From Pirellulaceae bacterium (lineage in GTDB: Bacteria; Planctomycetota; Planctomycetia; Pirellulales; Pirellulaceae), in assembly GCA_026004795.1 (NCBI GenBank), contig BPJV01000001.1, positions 716,446 to 780,445 of the forward strand: a stretch of 64,000 bases of DNA, read 5' to 3'. Both the position numbers and the translations under genes were made by a program. The notes beneath the pieces were generated by a model that ran no database searches, had not been told where the DNA came from, and saw nothing but the letters and a program-made list of their open reading frames with translations. Of the stretch, positions 28,547 through 38,013 are shown piece by piece (position 1 is the stretch's first letter; each line of letters begins with the position of its first letter).

Positions 28547-30420
28547 GTTTGAATTGGGCCTTCGGCCAAACCTCTGGCCGAAGGCCAACCGTCACCGTAG
28601 CATGGGGCACCGCCCCATGAACCGGATTCCGTTTTGGCCGAAGGCCAAATTCACCCCCGCGTGTCCGGCCCGCGCAACCGGTGGCGTTCGGGCATCCATC
28701 ATCGCGCGGCCCGAACACACGCACGTCCAAACATCCGTGGCGGCGTTTTTTTGAATTTGGCCTGTGGCCAAACCGGACGTGTGGTGTGCGTTGTTCCTAG
28801 GGCGTTGCCCTAGGCTGCGGTGAATTCAGGGCGTCGCCCAAACGATGGTGATCGTTCGATTTGATTACAACGGGCTTCGCCCAAACGATGGTGATCGTCA
28901 GATTTCGTTACGACGGGCTTCGCCCAATCGGCGAGGATCGCTGGATTTCATGGCGACGGGCTTAGCCCAACCGACGGCGATGGTCGGATTTGATTACGAC
29001 ACGTTTCGCCCAAACGGTGGGGATCGCGGGATTTCATGACGACGGATTGCGTCCAATCGACGAATGTCGAATCTCGTTGCGATGGGCGTGCCCCAATCAT
29101 GCCGCGCGGGGTACCGGCCGAATTTGACGGAACGTGAAACACGGACGGGCGAATTTGGCCGAAGGCCACCAGTCACCGTAGCATGGGGCACCGCCCCATG
29201 AACCGGATCGCCCCACAACCCGTTTTGGCCGAAGGCCAAACTCACCCCCGCATCCTGCCGGCGCAACCCGTGGCGTTGGGGCATCCATCATCGCGCGGAC
29301 CGAACACACGTCGCGTTCAAACATCAGCGGCGGCGTCTTTTGAATTTGGCCTTCGGCCAAACCGGACGTGTGGTGTGCGTTGTTCCTAGGGCGTTGCCCT
29401 AGGCTGCGGTGAATTAGGGCTTCGCCCAAACGACGGCGGCATCGGATCTGATTACGACGGGCTTCGCCCTAACGATGGCGATCGTCGGATTTCGTTACGA
29501 CGGGCTTTGCCCAAACGGTGGCGTCATTGGATTGCATTTCAATGGGCTTCGCCCAAACGATGGGGATCATCAGAGTTGGCTATGACGGGCTTCGCCCAAC
29601 CGACGGCGATGGTCGGATTTGATTACGACGTGTTTCGCCCAAACGATCGGGGCGCGGGATTTCATGACGGCGGATTGCGTCCAATCGACGATTGTCGAAT
29701 CTCGTTGCAATGGGCGAACACCAATCATGCCGCGCGGGTTACCGGTCGAATTTGACGGAACGTGAAACACGGACGGCCGAATATGGCCGAAGGCCATCGG
29801 TCACCGTAGCATGGGGCAACGCCCTATGAACCGGATCGCCCCACAACCCGTTTTGGCCGAAGGCCAAATTCACCCGCCGCATCCGGCCGCCGCATCCGGC
29901 CGCCGCATCCGGCCGCCGCATCCGGCCGCCGCATCCGGCCGGTGCAACCGGTGGCGTCGGGGCATCCATCATCGCGCGGCCCGAACACACGTCGCCTTCA
30001 AACATCCGCGGCGTCTTTTTTTGAATTTGGTCCTCGGCCAAACCGGACGTGTGGTGTGCGTTGTTCCTAGGGCGTTGCCCTAGGCTGCGGTGATTCAGGG
30101 CTTCGCCCAAACGCCCCTGATCATCGCGTTTGGTTACGAGGGGCTTCGCCAAATGATGGGGATCATCGGATTTTATTACAACGGGCTGCGCTGAAACGAC
30201 GGCGATCGTCGGATTTGATTGCGACGGGCTTCGCCCAAACGATGATGATCGTCGGATTTCGTTACGACGGGCTTTGCGCAAACGGTGGCGTTGTTGGATT
30301 CCATTTCAACGGGCTTCACCCAATCGACCGTCATCATCGGATTTCGTTACGGCGGGCTTCGCCCGGACGAGGGGTCCGTCGCTTTCCTTTACAACGCGCG
30401 GTGCACGACCTACTATGTTG
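28547..30420. repeat. palindromic repeat field, right block
   Basis: At least three tandem higher-order units follow one another, with TTTGGCCTTCGGCCAAA-type hairpins at about 28.76, 29.35 and 30.03 kb marking their starts. Each has CCTAGGGCGTTGCCCTAGG, a run of CGGGCTTCGCCCAA sub-repeats, GCATGGGGCACCGCCCCATG and a closing TTTTGGCCGAAGGCCAAA. The block ends 40 bases before the 3' end of the binding-lipoprotein gene. No real gene is seen. Confidence 0.85.
29875..29941. repeat. 13-bp tandem repeat, five copies
   Basis: The unit CCGCCGCATCCGG repeats head to tail about five times inside a palindromic unit. The equivalent place in other units has one copy or none, so this is a local slippage expansion. 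Confidence 0.8.
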
Positions 30421-30456
30421 GTCGTCGCAATTCATTGCAATTGGGGTGCCCCTGGA

Positions 30457-31569
30457 TCATTCCACCGCGGCGGGGTCGATGCCGTCGTGAATGTCCTGCA
30501 GGAATTGCGTGGTGAAATTGAGCTGCACCGAGTCGTCGTCGAATCCAAACGTGGGCTTCTCCTCAGCCATCTCGTGAGTGACGAGAAACTCGGCCACCGC
30601 CGGCATGGTCGTCTGGCGGAACTTATCGCTCTGCATCAACGCCAACCCCTTTTCCGGCGTGTTGTAAAACTTCGTCTGGGTCACCACCGTTTTCATGTCT
30701 TCCAAACCGAGCTTGCTGAACTTGGCGCCCAGAGCCACCAACGTCTCGTCCCGCGTGTCGGGGGAGTCGATGAGCTGGTTGACGGCGTAGAAGGTGTCCA
30801 GGATGGCATAGGCGAATCGTTTGCCGCCCGGTTTGTCCAACACGTCTTTCCCTACCACGACCATGTCGATGATCTCTTCGGGGATGGCCGTCGAGTCGAA
30901 CAGCACTTTGCAGTCCTGGCGGTCGCGGAGCGTCTGCATGACGAAGGGGTTCCAGACCATGATCGACTGGATATCTTCTTGCCCGGCCTGCATGGCCGTG
31001 GCCGCGGCCGCCGGATCCATGTGCTGGAACGGAAAATCCTCAGGATTCTTGCCGTTGAGTTCCAGCACGCGCTCGAAACAATACTGGGATACCGATTTTT
31101 CCAATCCGTACGTCGGAACGCCTTTCAAATCGTCGATCGTGGCGATCGATTCAACCACGATGCATGCGTCCGCGCCGTCGCTGGTCGATGTGGGCAGGAT
31201 GGCGACGGCCGGCCGCGACAGGCTGGGAGCCATGATGTCCATGTTGGTGATGCACACCGCGTCGGCTTCACTCGACCCGTACTGCCCGATGCACGTATCG
31301 TAGTCGGCCAGGTTGAGCACGATGTCGACTTTCCATTTCGCTTCCAACTCGCCGATCTCCCCTTCGGCTCCGTCGATCAACCCTTCCTCGGCAGCCACGC
31401 CGAACACGGACCAACTGGGATACTCGCTCCAGGCCAGCGTGAATACGGGCGTATCGTCGGGCGCGGCCGACGAAGTGATGCCGCCGGTGCCGGCCGTCTT
31501 ATTCTTGTTGCAACCGAGCGACACAGCGGCGACGCACAGCATGCAGGTAAGGGCCAATCGATGGAACAT
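30457..31569 (-). CDS. ABC transporter substrate-binding lipoprotein, NitT/TauT type
   Basis: The 370-residue protein has a lipoprotein signal: lipobox VSLGC with Cys20. It then shows the two-lobed NMT1/THI5-like fold (FTLAWSEYPSWSVFGVAAEEGLI, IDDLKGVPTYGLEKSVSQYCF, IMVWNPFVMQTL). This is the natural partner of the permease and ATPase at 21.5-23.4 kb, same strand, but the repeat island separates them. The next gene upstream in transcription is the PspA-like gene, 63 bases away. Confidence 0.9.
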   Translation of the reverse strand: MFHRLALTCMLCVAAVSLGCNKNKTAGTGGITSSAAPDDTPVFTLAWSEYPSWSVFGVAAEEGLIDGAEGEIGELEAKWKVDIVLNLADYDTCIGQYGSSEADAVCITNMDIMAPSLSRPAVAILPTSTSDGADACIVVESIATIDDLKGVPTYGLEKSVSQYCFERVLELNGKNPEDFPFQHMDPAAAATAMQAGQEDIQSIMVWNPFVMQTLRDRQDCKVLFDSTAIPEEIIDMVVVGKDVLDKPGGKRFAYAILDTFYAVNQLIDSPDTRDETLVALGAKFSKLGLEDMKTVVTQTKFYNTPEKGLALMQSDKFRQTTMPAVAEFLVTHEMAEEKPTFGFDDDSVQLNFTTQFLQDIHDGIDPAAVE

Positions 31570-31632
31570 GAGTCGACTCCTTGGCGACGGGGTAATTGGG
31601 GATCCGGTGGGACCGGGCGTATAGTGACTCGC

Positions 31633-32442
31633 TTATGCTTCCGGAATGCGGGTGTCGTCGGGCGGTAGCGGCTGTTCGGACTCTTGCTTGGTCAATCCGA
31701 TCAGCGCATCGAACTCGTCGTCCGCCTCGCTGGCCGTAGCGTATTGGATAAATTCCTCCTCGGCCCGCTCGGTGTCCAACCCGGCCAACTCGCGCGAGAT
31801 TCGCGCGGACGCCGAGGCTTTCTGACGCAACTCGCGCAGTTCCCGCAGCTCCTCGCTGGTCCGGTCGTTCGACAGTCCAGTGACGATATCGGCGATCTGT
31901 TTTTCTTCGTTGGCCGACAGCACTTCGGCCACCGCATCGTGCTTCTCTTCTTTCAGTTTCTCCAAGTCGCGCATTAGTGACTGGATTTGCGTCTTGTGGC
32001 CGTTGACGTTGGCCACCAATTGCTTCAAGTCCTCTTCCAGTTCCTGGGCACGTTGCTGTTTCTCGGCCAGAGTGCTGGAGAAATCCTTGAATGCGGCCTG
32101 GCACTTGATGTAATCCGGGTCGGCTTTGACCGCTTCGGCATTCCCTTGATACTTCTCGACAATCTTCTTGGCTTTGGCGGCGGCGCCGGCTCGCAGCTTC
32201 TCCAGCTTCTCGATCTCTTCGGTCAACTGCTTGAGCTTGGCTTTCTTGCTCTCTTCCTGAGCAATCATCGCACTGATCGCATCCTTGTACTGATTCAACC
32301 GGGCTTTTTTCTCCGCGATGATCCGGTCGTAATTAGCGGAAATGACGCCGGGGTTCATCCGCAGCGTCTCGCTGGCCTTGTTGACCCGAAACGTCATCAA
32401 GTACCAGATGGCTCGAAAGTACTTGCCGATGGCGTTGAACAT
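31633..32442 (-). CDS. PspA/IM30-like (ESCRT-III fold) protein
   Basis: The 269-residue protein is almost wholly coiled coil, with charged heptads from about residue 30 to 215. The N-terminal 25 residues form an amphipathic helix (MFNAIGKYFRAIWYLM), as PspA and Vipp1 use to bind stressed membranes. The hairpin of two long helices, then shorter helices and an acidic tail, fits the PspA layout. PspA proteins polymerise to protect or remodel the inner membrane. It lies between a membrane coiled-coil gene and the binding lipoprotein, tying membrane maintenance to this transporter cluster. Confidence 0.8.
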   Translation of the reverse strand: MFNAIGKYFRAIWYLMTFRVNKASETLRMNPGVISANYDRIIAEKKARLNQYKDAISAMIAQEESKKAKLKQLTEEIEKLEKLRAGAAAKAKKIVEKYQGNAEAVKADPDYIKCQAAFKDFSSTLAEKQQRAQELEEDLKQLVANVNGHKTQIQSLMRDLEKLKEEKHDAVAEVLSANEEKQIADIVTGLSNDRTSEELRELRELRQKASASARISRELAGLDTERAEEEFIQYATASEADDEFDALIGLTKQESEQPLPPDDTRIPEA

Positions 32443-32473
32443 TCTGGGAGTCTCCGATTGATTTCGAGAAGAG

Positions 32474-33310
32474 TCAGTTGAGGTCTTGCAAATAGGATTC
32501 GTAAGCGATTTCCGGCCGTTCCAGCTCCCGCATCCGCTGCTCGGTGCGACGGGCCACTTCGAGCGATTGTTCCAGTTCCTCGTTCAGCGACTTCAAATCG
32601 TGTTCGTCGCTGGTCGCCACCAATCGCTGAAAATGCTGCACGGTCGCTCGCAACCGATCGATCGCCTGCTCGATGTCGTCCAGTATTTGTTCGCGGTCGG
32701 CCAGCACTTTTTCGCGCGCCTCGCCGGACAGGCTCTGCGCCAGCTCCCACAGGCGGTAGGAGTAACTGAGCTGGTCGACCGCCACTTTGAATATACGGCC
32801 CACTTGCTCGCGGATCGGGGCGCTGCGAAACTGGATTCCCGGTTGCTTAGCCGCCCGCTCGAGATCCTCGCGCATCGATCTTAACAGAGTCAAATAGTCT
32901 TGTGTGCGCGGATCGCGGTCCATCCGCAATTTGGCGGCCAGTGCGTCGAGCCGCCGGTTTTCTTCCGCCTTCTGCCGCTCGATCTCGGCCTGCAAGATGC
33001 GTTCGGTGATCCGTTCCACATGAAAGATCATCCGCGTGAGTCCCCAGCCGATTCCGCCCAGGATGCCGACGATGGCCGCACCGTTGAGGTAGCTACTGCC
33101 ACCGCTGGCCCACGACAGCACCGCCGCGCTCACGCCACCGACGATCGGCAGCAGCACGCTGGGAGCGAAAAACAGCTCGGAGATGACTTTGCGTTTGAGT
33201 GAATCCACGAATTGCGCAGTCTTGTCGGGGCAGGAGTCTGGATCGTGGTTAGCATTTCTTTGCAGCGCGCCCCGGAAATCCTCTCTACCGACAGCGCCAA
33301 GCCAACCCAT
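32474..33310 (-). CDS. membrane protein with long coiled coil
   Basis: The frame gives 278 residues; the first 35 are unlike the rest and the true start may be a GTG around 33208. Two hydrophobic segments lie at about 48-68 and 75-93, followed by about 180 residues of charged helix with coiled-coil character. It may anchor or regulate the PspA-like protein encoded 31 bases downstream; the arrangement recalls small membrane partners of PspA, but the sequence matches no named partner I know. Confidence 0.75.
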   Translation of the reverse strand: MGWLGAVGREDFRGALQRNANHDPDSCPDKTAQFVDSLKRKVISELFFAPSVLLPIVGGVSAAVLSWASGGSSYLNGAAIVGILGGIGWGLTRMIFHVERITERILQAEIERQKAEENRRLDALAAKLRMDRDPRTQDYLTLLRSMREDLERAAKQPGIQFRSAPIREQVGRIFKVAVDQLSYSYRLWELAQSLSGEAREKVLADREQILDDIEQAIDRLRATVQHFQRLVATSDEHDLKSLNEELEQSLEVARRTEQRMRELERPEIAYESYLQDLN

Positions 33311-33316
33311 AGCATT

Positions 33317-35026
33317 CTACGTGAATTCACCTTCTGGCGGTATCCTGCTTCCCTGCCGGCGCAGCCGGGACCATCGCGGATGTAGCCGCAGCGATGATCC
33401 GCGTCGGCTCAAGAATGGCGGTTGGCCGAGGACGAAAGTGACGGTGGTCTGGCCGGTGATCTCGCCTGGCATGGCACGCATCCGAGCGGCGGGAATGCCT
33501 TGTTCCAGCAAATAATCGCGGGCGGCCTCGGCACGCTGCTGGGCCAGTCGCCGGTTGATCTCCGGGTCGCCTCGATCGCTGGCATGACCCCGGATCATCA
33601 AGTAGAACGTCGGGAAACTTTTCAGCGTCTCGACCAGTTCGTCCAGCTTCTGGCGGCTGGCCTCGGTCAACCGCGCCGTGCCGCGAGCGTAGACCAACGG
33701 CGGGACGTCGACCGTGCCCACGGGAATGAGCTTTTCCCACTGCGCATCGCTCAGCTCCGGCAGCGGGGCGTCTTCGCGGATCTGTTCCGGACGCAGCCCC
33801 GGATGAAATCCCGCTGCATGCATTTGTGCTAGCGGCTTTTCGAAGAACAGCCGGCTGGGCACGCCGCCGGTCGGGTCCCGCTCCAATCCACCGGTTTCTT
33901 CCAACAGCCGCCGGATGCGATCGATCATGTCCTCGATATACGGTAGCGAACTGGAACGGAGGCCGAAATGAGCGTAGTTCTCTTGAGTGTTCTTCCACCA
34001 AATGCCGTCGACCAACCGCTCGACCTGCTCGGGTTTCAGCTCGACTCCAGCCGCTCGCGCATCTTCGGCGACCAACCGTTTCATCTCCGACGGCTCCTGC
34101 AATGCGTACAGCGCTCGGAAATAGCTCTCCAGCACCTGCCGCACCACCGGTTCGTTCTTGACCAGGAAATCGCGGCTGACGATCAGCGCATCGACAATGA
34201 TGCCGCTCTGCTGCGAGCTATCGAACAGCACGTGCATCTGATCGTTCTCCAGCATATGGCTGACTACCGGTTCCCAGGTGACGAAGACTTCCGGTCCAGC
34301 CGGCGCGGCCCGGCGGTAGCGCTCGAGCACTTGGTCCTCGCTCTCAACCCGGACGATGGCTTGTGGTGAAAGCGCCGGTAATTGAAAGCTGCGCATCAAG
34401 AGCCGCACGAGCGTCTCGCTGGGCGAATCGCCTACCAGGACGAAACGCGTATCGGGGGCGTTGAGCGCGTCGATGTTGGGGAATCGCTGGCGATAGGCGA
34501 CCACCGCGTCGGCGCCGCGCGTTTCATCGATCAGGGCGATGATCGTGGCCGGCAGTCCTCCCTGAGCGGCACTGGACTTGAGCAACGCGTCGATGGGAAA
34601 TGCGGCCAATTGCAACTTGCCGTCGGCCAATGCCTGCAGCCGACCGCGGTAGTCGGCCGCGTCGTCGATGCAGTCGAGCTTGATGCCTTGCCCGCGAAGC
34701 TGTTGCCGAAACTGGTCGCTGCGGAGGACGGCATAACCGGAGAATGCGTCCAGGCCCAGCCGCAGGTGATGCCGATAGGTGGAGTTGCCGGATGTCGCTT
34801 CGACCAACTCCTGTTCGGCCGCCGCTTGCTGCTCTTGTTTGGCCGGTACGATCAGCCATTTGTATAGCAGCGCACCGATGGTCAGCAGCACCAACCACAC
34901 TAGGCATGCCAATACCAGTCTCGCTTTGCCCACCGAAATCCTCTCACGAAGCAATGAAAACCGCGTTCTGTCCACCGGCGGCGGTCTGCCGCTGAATCCG
35001 AATTTGGTCCATGCCAAATGCCGCAT
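33317..35026 (-). CDS. periplasmic binding-protein domain fused to OmpA domain (1)
   Basis: The 569-residue protein has one transmembrane helix at about 36-58. An NMT1/THI5-like solute-binding domain follows (about 85-330; FVTWEPVVSHML, VDALIVSRDFLVKNEP), then an OmpA/MotB-type peptidoglycan-binding domain at about 455-540 (LMIRGHASDRGDPEINRRLAQQRAEAA). The design ties a ligand-binding module in the periplasm to both membrane and cell wall. A second protein of the same kind is at 36071-37969. Confidence 0.88.
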   Translation of the reverse strand: MRHLAWTKFGFSGRPPPVDRTRFSLLRERISVGKARLVLACLVWLVLLTIGALLYKWLIVPAKQEQQAAAEQELVEATSGNSTYRHHLRLGLDAFSGYAVLRSDQFRQQLRGQGIKLDCIDDAADYRGRLQALADGKLQLAAFPIDALLKSSAAQGGLPATIIALIDETRGADAVVAYRQRFPNIDALNAPDTRFVLVGDSPSETLVRLLMRSFQLPALSPQAIVRVESEDQVLERYRRAAPAGPEVFVTWEPVVSHMLENDQMHVLFDSSQQSGIIVDALIVSRDFLVKNEPVVRQVLESYFRALYALQEPSEMKRLVAEDARAAGVELKPEQVERLVDGIWWKNTQENYAHFGLRSSSLPYIEDMIDRIRRLLEETGGLERDPTGGVPSRLFFEKPLAQMHAAGFHPGLRPEQIREDAPLPELSDAQWEKLIPVGTVDVPPLVYARGTARLTEASRQKLDELVETLKSFPTFYLMIRGHASDRGDPEINRRLAQQRAEAARDYLLEQGIPAARMRAMPGEITGQTTVTFVLGQPPFLSRRGSSLRLHPRWSRLRRQGSRIPPEGEFT

Positions 35027-35041
35027 GGTTGCGCCGCTGGA

Positions 35042-35983
35042 TCAACGATGCCGCCGGCGGCCCGCCAGGATGACCAGCAGGGCTACCCCCAGGATCGAAA
35101 AACCTGCCACACAGCATAACGCACCGCCGGTAAGAATGCTGACAAACCCGCTGGAGGAACGCGACCTTGGGCTGACCGTACGTACCACCTGTCGCCCGTC
35201 CGGTTCGGTTGCCACATACTCCATTTCGACCATGTTGATCGGGCTATTGCGCGGGGCGGTCAGCGCGGCCAGGGCGGCGGCAGCTACTTCATCCGGAAAC
35301 CCCTGCAGCAATTCGAAATCCGACTCGGCGGCTGCATCGTCGTCCGGCGTCTCGGCCAAGACCTCCGAGATGGCCTGGCTCAGGGATTGCCGATCATCGG
35401 CCCGTCGGTAGCTGTGCACCTGAGTCGCCAACGAATGATCGGCGCGCATGTCCACCCCGATCACGTCGACCACGATGCCCCGGCCCAGGATGTCCGGCAA
35501 ATAGCCATCGACCAGGTGCTGGTCATTGGCTTCGCCATCGGTCACGATCAACAACCGGTACAACCCGTACACCTGTTTTTCACGCAGTTGCAACAGCGCA
35601 TCGGCCGCTTCCTTCATCGCCTGCCCCAGCGGCGTGCCGCCGCTGGCATCGATCCTGTCCAATTGCCGCAGCAAAGCGGTCCGCGAGACCGGGCCGATCG
35701 GTGCGATCCAGGGCGATCCGTCGATTTCGGTGTTCAGCGCCAACACCCCGACTTGGGTATCTTCGGGCAGTTTTACCACCACGTCGCGGAGTGCTTCCTT
35801 GGCCGCGTCGATCTTGCGGATACGCCCCCGCTCGGTGCGCATCGTCTCGTCCATCGATCCGCTATCATCGAGCACGATCACGACTACCTGCTCGGCTCGC
35901 AGCGGGGGTGGCATCGACCAACTTAAAGCCGCACTCAGGATCAGGCTCAGGGCCGAGTACATGCCAATCATCCGGGCGTTCAT
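35042..35983 (-). CDS. von Willebrand factor A domain membrane protein
   Basis: AGGAG seven bases upstream sets the start at ATG 35983 (MNARMIG). The 313-residue protein has a signal peptide (about 1-30), a VWA domain from about residue 32 with MIDAS motif DDSGSMD and the conserved TDGEAND, and one C-terminal transmembrane helix followed by RRRHR. The VWA domain should lie in the periplasm and bind a divalent metal plus a protein partner, likely one of the flanking binding-protein/OmpA fusions. Downstream spacing to the next gene is 15 bases. Confidence 0.9.
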   Translation of the reverse strand: MNARMIGMYSALSLILSAALSWSMPPPLRAEQVVVIVLDDSGSMDETMRTERGRIRKIDAAKEALRDVVVKLPEDTQVGVLALNTEIDGSPWIAPIGPVSRTALLRQLDRIDASGGTPLGQAMKEAADALLQLREKQVYGLYRLLIVTDGEANDQHLVDGYLPDILGRGIVVDVIGVDMRADHSLATQVHSYRRADDRQSLSQAISEVLAETPDDDAAAESDFELLQGFPDEVAAAALAALTAPRNSPINMVEMEYVATEPDGRQVVRTVSPRSRSSSGFVSILTGGALCCVAGFSILGVALLVILAGRRRHR

Positions 35984-36070
35984 GGTCAACTCCTGTTCGG
36001 CAAGCCTGGACGGCAAGCCCGGCAGCGTGGTTGTGCGTTCAGTCAAGTGCGCCGAAGGACCGGCGGCGAC

Positions 36071-37969
36071 CTAGAAGTCGAAATCGGACGGCGCCACCGA
36101 TTCGGCATCCACCTTCACGATGCGGAATTCGACCCGCATGTTTTCCCGCGCTTCCTCCATCGACGTCGGTTTGGGGATCACTGGTTCGGCGATCCCGACG
36201 CCCACCGGCACGATCTGCGACAGGTCGATATCGACACCCATCTGTTGCGCGTACTGGACCAGCGCTTCCTTGACCGCTTCGGCTCGAGCTTTGGACAGGT
36301 TCAGCGCGGCCTGGACCGTGATGGCCGGGTCATCTTTGCCGCCGCTGAAGGCGCCCGATTCGATCAACTCGACCATCCGCTTGGTGTCGTTCAAATCCAG
36401 CGGGCGACCCTCGAAAAAGTACTTGTAATTGCCTGGACGACCGGTCTGACGGATGATCCCCTTGCGGATTCCCGACCGGATCATCTCGCCCAACGCCTTG
36501 GTCGGATCGGCGTGGCCGCGAATCACCACCCGCGCATTGCCGAACGTGGCCGCCGTCTTGAGCGCATGCTGGAATTCGCTGCCGTACCGGTCGACCGGAA
36601 AGTCCTTTTGATTGTTCTCGAAGTAGATCGAGAAACTGACGATCGTGTTCGGATCGAGGTTCCCGCCGAGCAGGAAATCGGTACTTTCGGCCTCCGCGAA
36701 TCGCTGCTCGCCTTTTTCCGGCGGCGTGTATTCCAGACCGGCCAACCGAGCGATCTTCTGGTAATCGAAATCGGCGGCATCGAATCCGACGCGGGTCCGG
36801 GCGTATCCCCAACTGACGGCCATGTCGAGCGCGGCGGACAGCTTGGCGTCAAAGCCGCTGAGGTTGCTGCGGTCTTTGAAGAACCGTTCCTGACCGGTCA
36901 AGTTGACGAACGTGCAATCCAGCAGCAGGCCGTGCGCATCGACTTCCAACGTCGGCAGAACGTCCTCCCCGAAAATCCGTTGGCTCATCGCCAGCACCTG
37001 ACGGTATTCCGGCGTCATGCGATGCGTCTTCTCGAATTCGTCGCGCAGCCGCGCGACTTCCGACGCTCCCTTCAGATAACCCGCCACGAACTTCTCGACC
37101 CAATCGCGATTCGCTCGGTACCAATCGCTGCGGACGGCATAGACGTCCGCAATCGAGCGACTCATCGCCTGCGTGCTGTTGACTACGCGCGCTCCGGCTA
37201 CCGTCCCTTCAGCACCGGAACCGACGCTGTCGAATCCTCCCGTCAGGCCCAGCATATCCGGGGTGATGACGCAGCAAGCGTCGATCGAGCTGTCCTTGCG
37301 AAACAATTCGGCGGGCCCCTCCGGCCCGGTCAGGTCCTTGGTCCAGACGATTTCGACATCGTTCTTGGATAGCTTGGCCGCCGCCAGGCTGTCGTACAGC
37401 AATCCGACGTGGGGGCCGCCTTGTTGGCAAGCGATCCGTTTGCCCTTGAGGTCGTTGAGCGTCTTGACGTTTTCTCGCGCAACGATATGATCGCCCGCGC
37501 TCCAGGACAACTGCAGGATGACCACCGGTTTGGTCCGCGGATCGGCCCCCAGCACCTCGCTGGCCTGTCCCAGCATGCGGAACGTGCCGCGGAGCAACGG
37601 AGTCTTGCCGCCCAGGTAATCCCGCACCTGGCCGACGAAGTCGTCACCGGCCGTCAGTTTCATCTTCAGACCCATTTGGCCGTAGATGCTGTCGGCCTGT
37701 GTTTCCAAACCGCCGTTGGCATAGAACGTTGCTACATCCCCGCCCCAAGTGATGTAGGGCACCTGGATGACATCCGAGGATTGCACGGCGCGGACCGGTG
37801 CATTACCTACCAGCGTGCGGAACGACTCTTGGGCTACCGCCGGTCCGGCAGCGACCAACAGCAGTCCAACAATCACCAATCCTCGAATCGGTCTACAACA
37901 TCGCAACATCGCCAAATCCCTTACTTGTGGTCTGGTTGAACCCACTCCCCCTATTCCAGCCATCATCAT
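36071..37969 (-). CDS. periplasmic binding-protein domain fused to OmpA domain (2)
   Basis: The protein has 632 residues. AAGGAAG precedes three consecutive ATGs, so the start is 37969-37963; a signal peptide with core GLVIVGLLLVAAG ends at about residue 46. A NitT/TauT-like binding domain spans about 60-370 (IVWTKDLTGPEGPAELF, VDVYAVRSDWYRAN-like segment), and an OmpA-like C-terminal domain starts near 445 (VSFSIYFENNQKDF, VVIRGHADPTKALGE). Compared with the first fusion it lacks the N-terminal anchor, so it is periplasmic or outer-envelope associated. Confidence 0.88.
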   Translation of the reverse strand: MMMAGIGGVGSTRPQVRDLAMLRCCRPIRGLVIVGLLLVAAGPAVAQESFRTLVGNAPVRAVQSSDVIQVPYITWGGDVATFYANGGLETQADSIYGQMGLKMKLTAGDDFVGQVRDYLGGKTPLLRGTFRMLGQASEVLGADPRTKPVVILQLSWSAGDHIVARENVKTLNDLKGKRIACQQGGPHVGLLYDSLAAAKLSKNDVEIVWTKDLTGPEGPAELFRKDSSIDACCVITPDMLGLTGGFDSVGSGAEGTVAGARVVNSTQAMSRSIADVYAVRSDWYRANRDWVEKFVAGYLKGASEVARLRDEFEKTHRMTPEYRQVLAMSQRIFGEDVLPTLEVDAHGLLLDCTFVNLTGQERFFKDRSNLSGFDAKLSAALDMAVSWGYARTRVGFDAADFDYQKIARLAGLEYTPPEKGEQRFAEAESTDFLLGGNLDPNTIVSFSIYFENNQKDFPVDRYGSEFQHALKTAATFGNARVVIRGHADPTKALGEMIRSGIRKGIIRQTGRPGNYKYFFEGRPLDLNDTKRMVELIESGAFSGGKDDPAITVQAALNLSKARAEAVKEALVQYAQQMGVDIDLSQIVPVGVGIAEPVIPKPTSMEEARENMRVEFRIVKVDAESVAPSDFDF

Positions 37970-38013
37970 AGGCTTCCTTTGCCCTCCCTGCTAGGCGCGC
38001 GGTTCAAAGCCAA

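Noticed and set aside
30274-31668. Plus-strand open frame of 464 codons over the binding-lipoprotein gene
   Set aside because: It is His/Arg-rich without domains and antisense to a clear lipoprotein gene.
36047-37372. Plus-strand open frame of 441 codons over the binding-protein/OmpA gene
   Set aside because: Antisense shadow of a well-supported gene with a signal peptide and OmpA motif.
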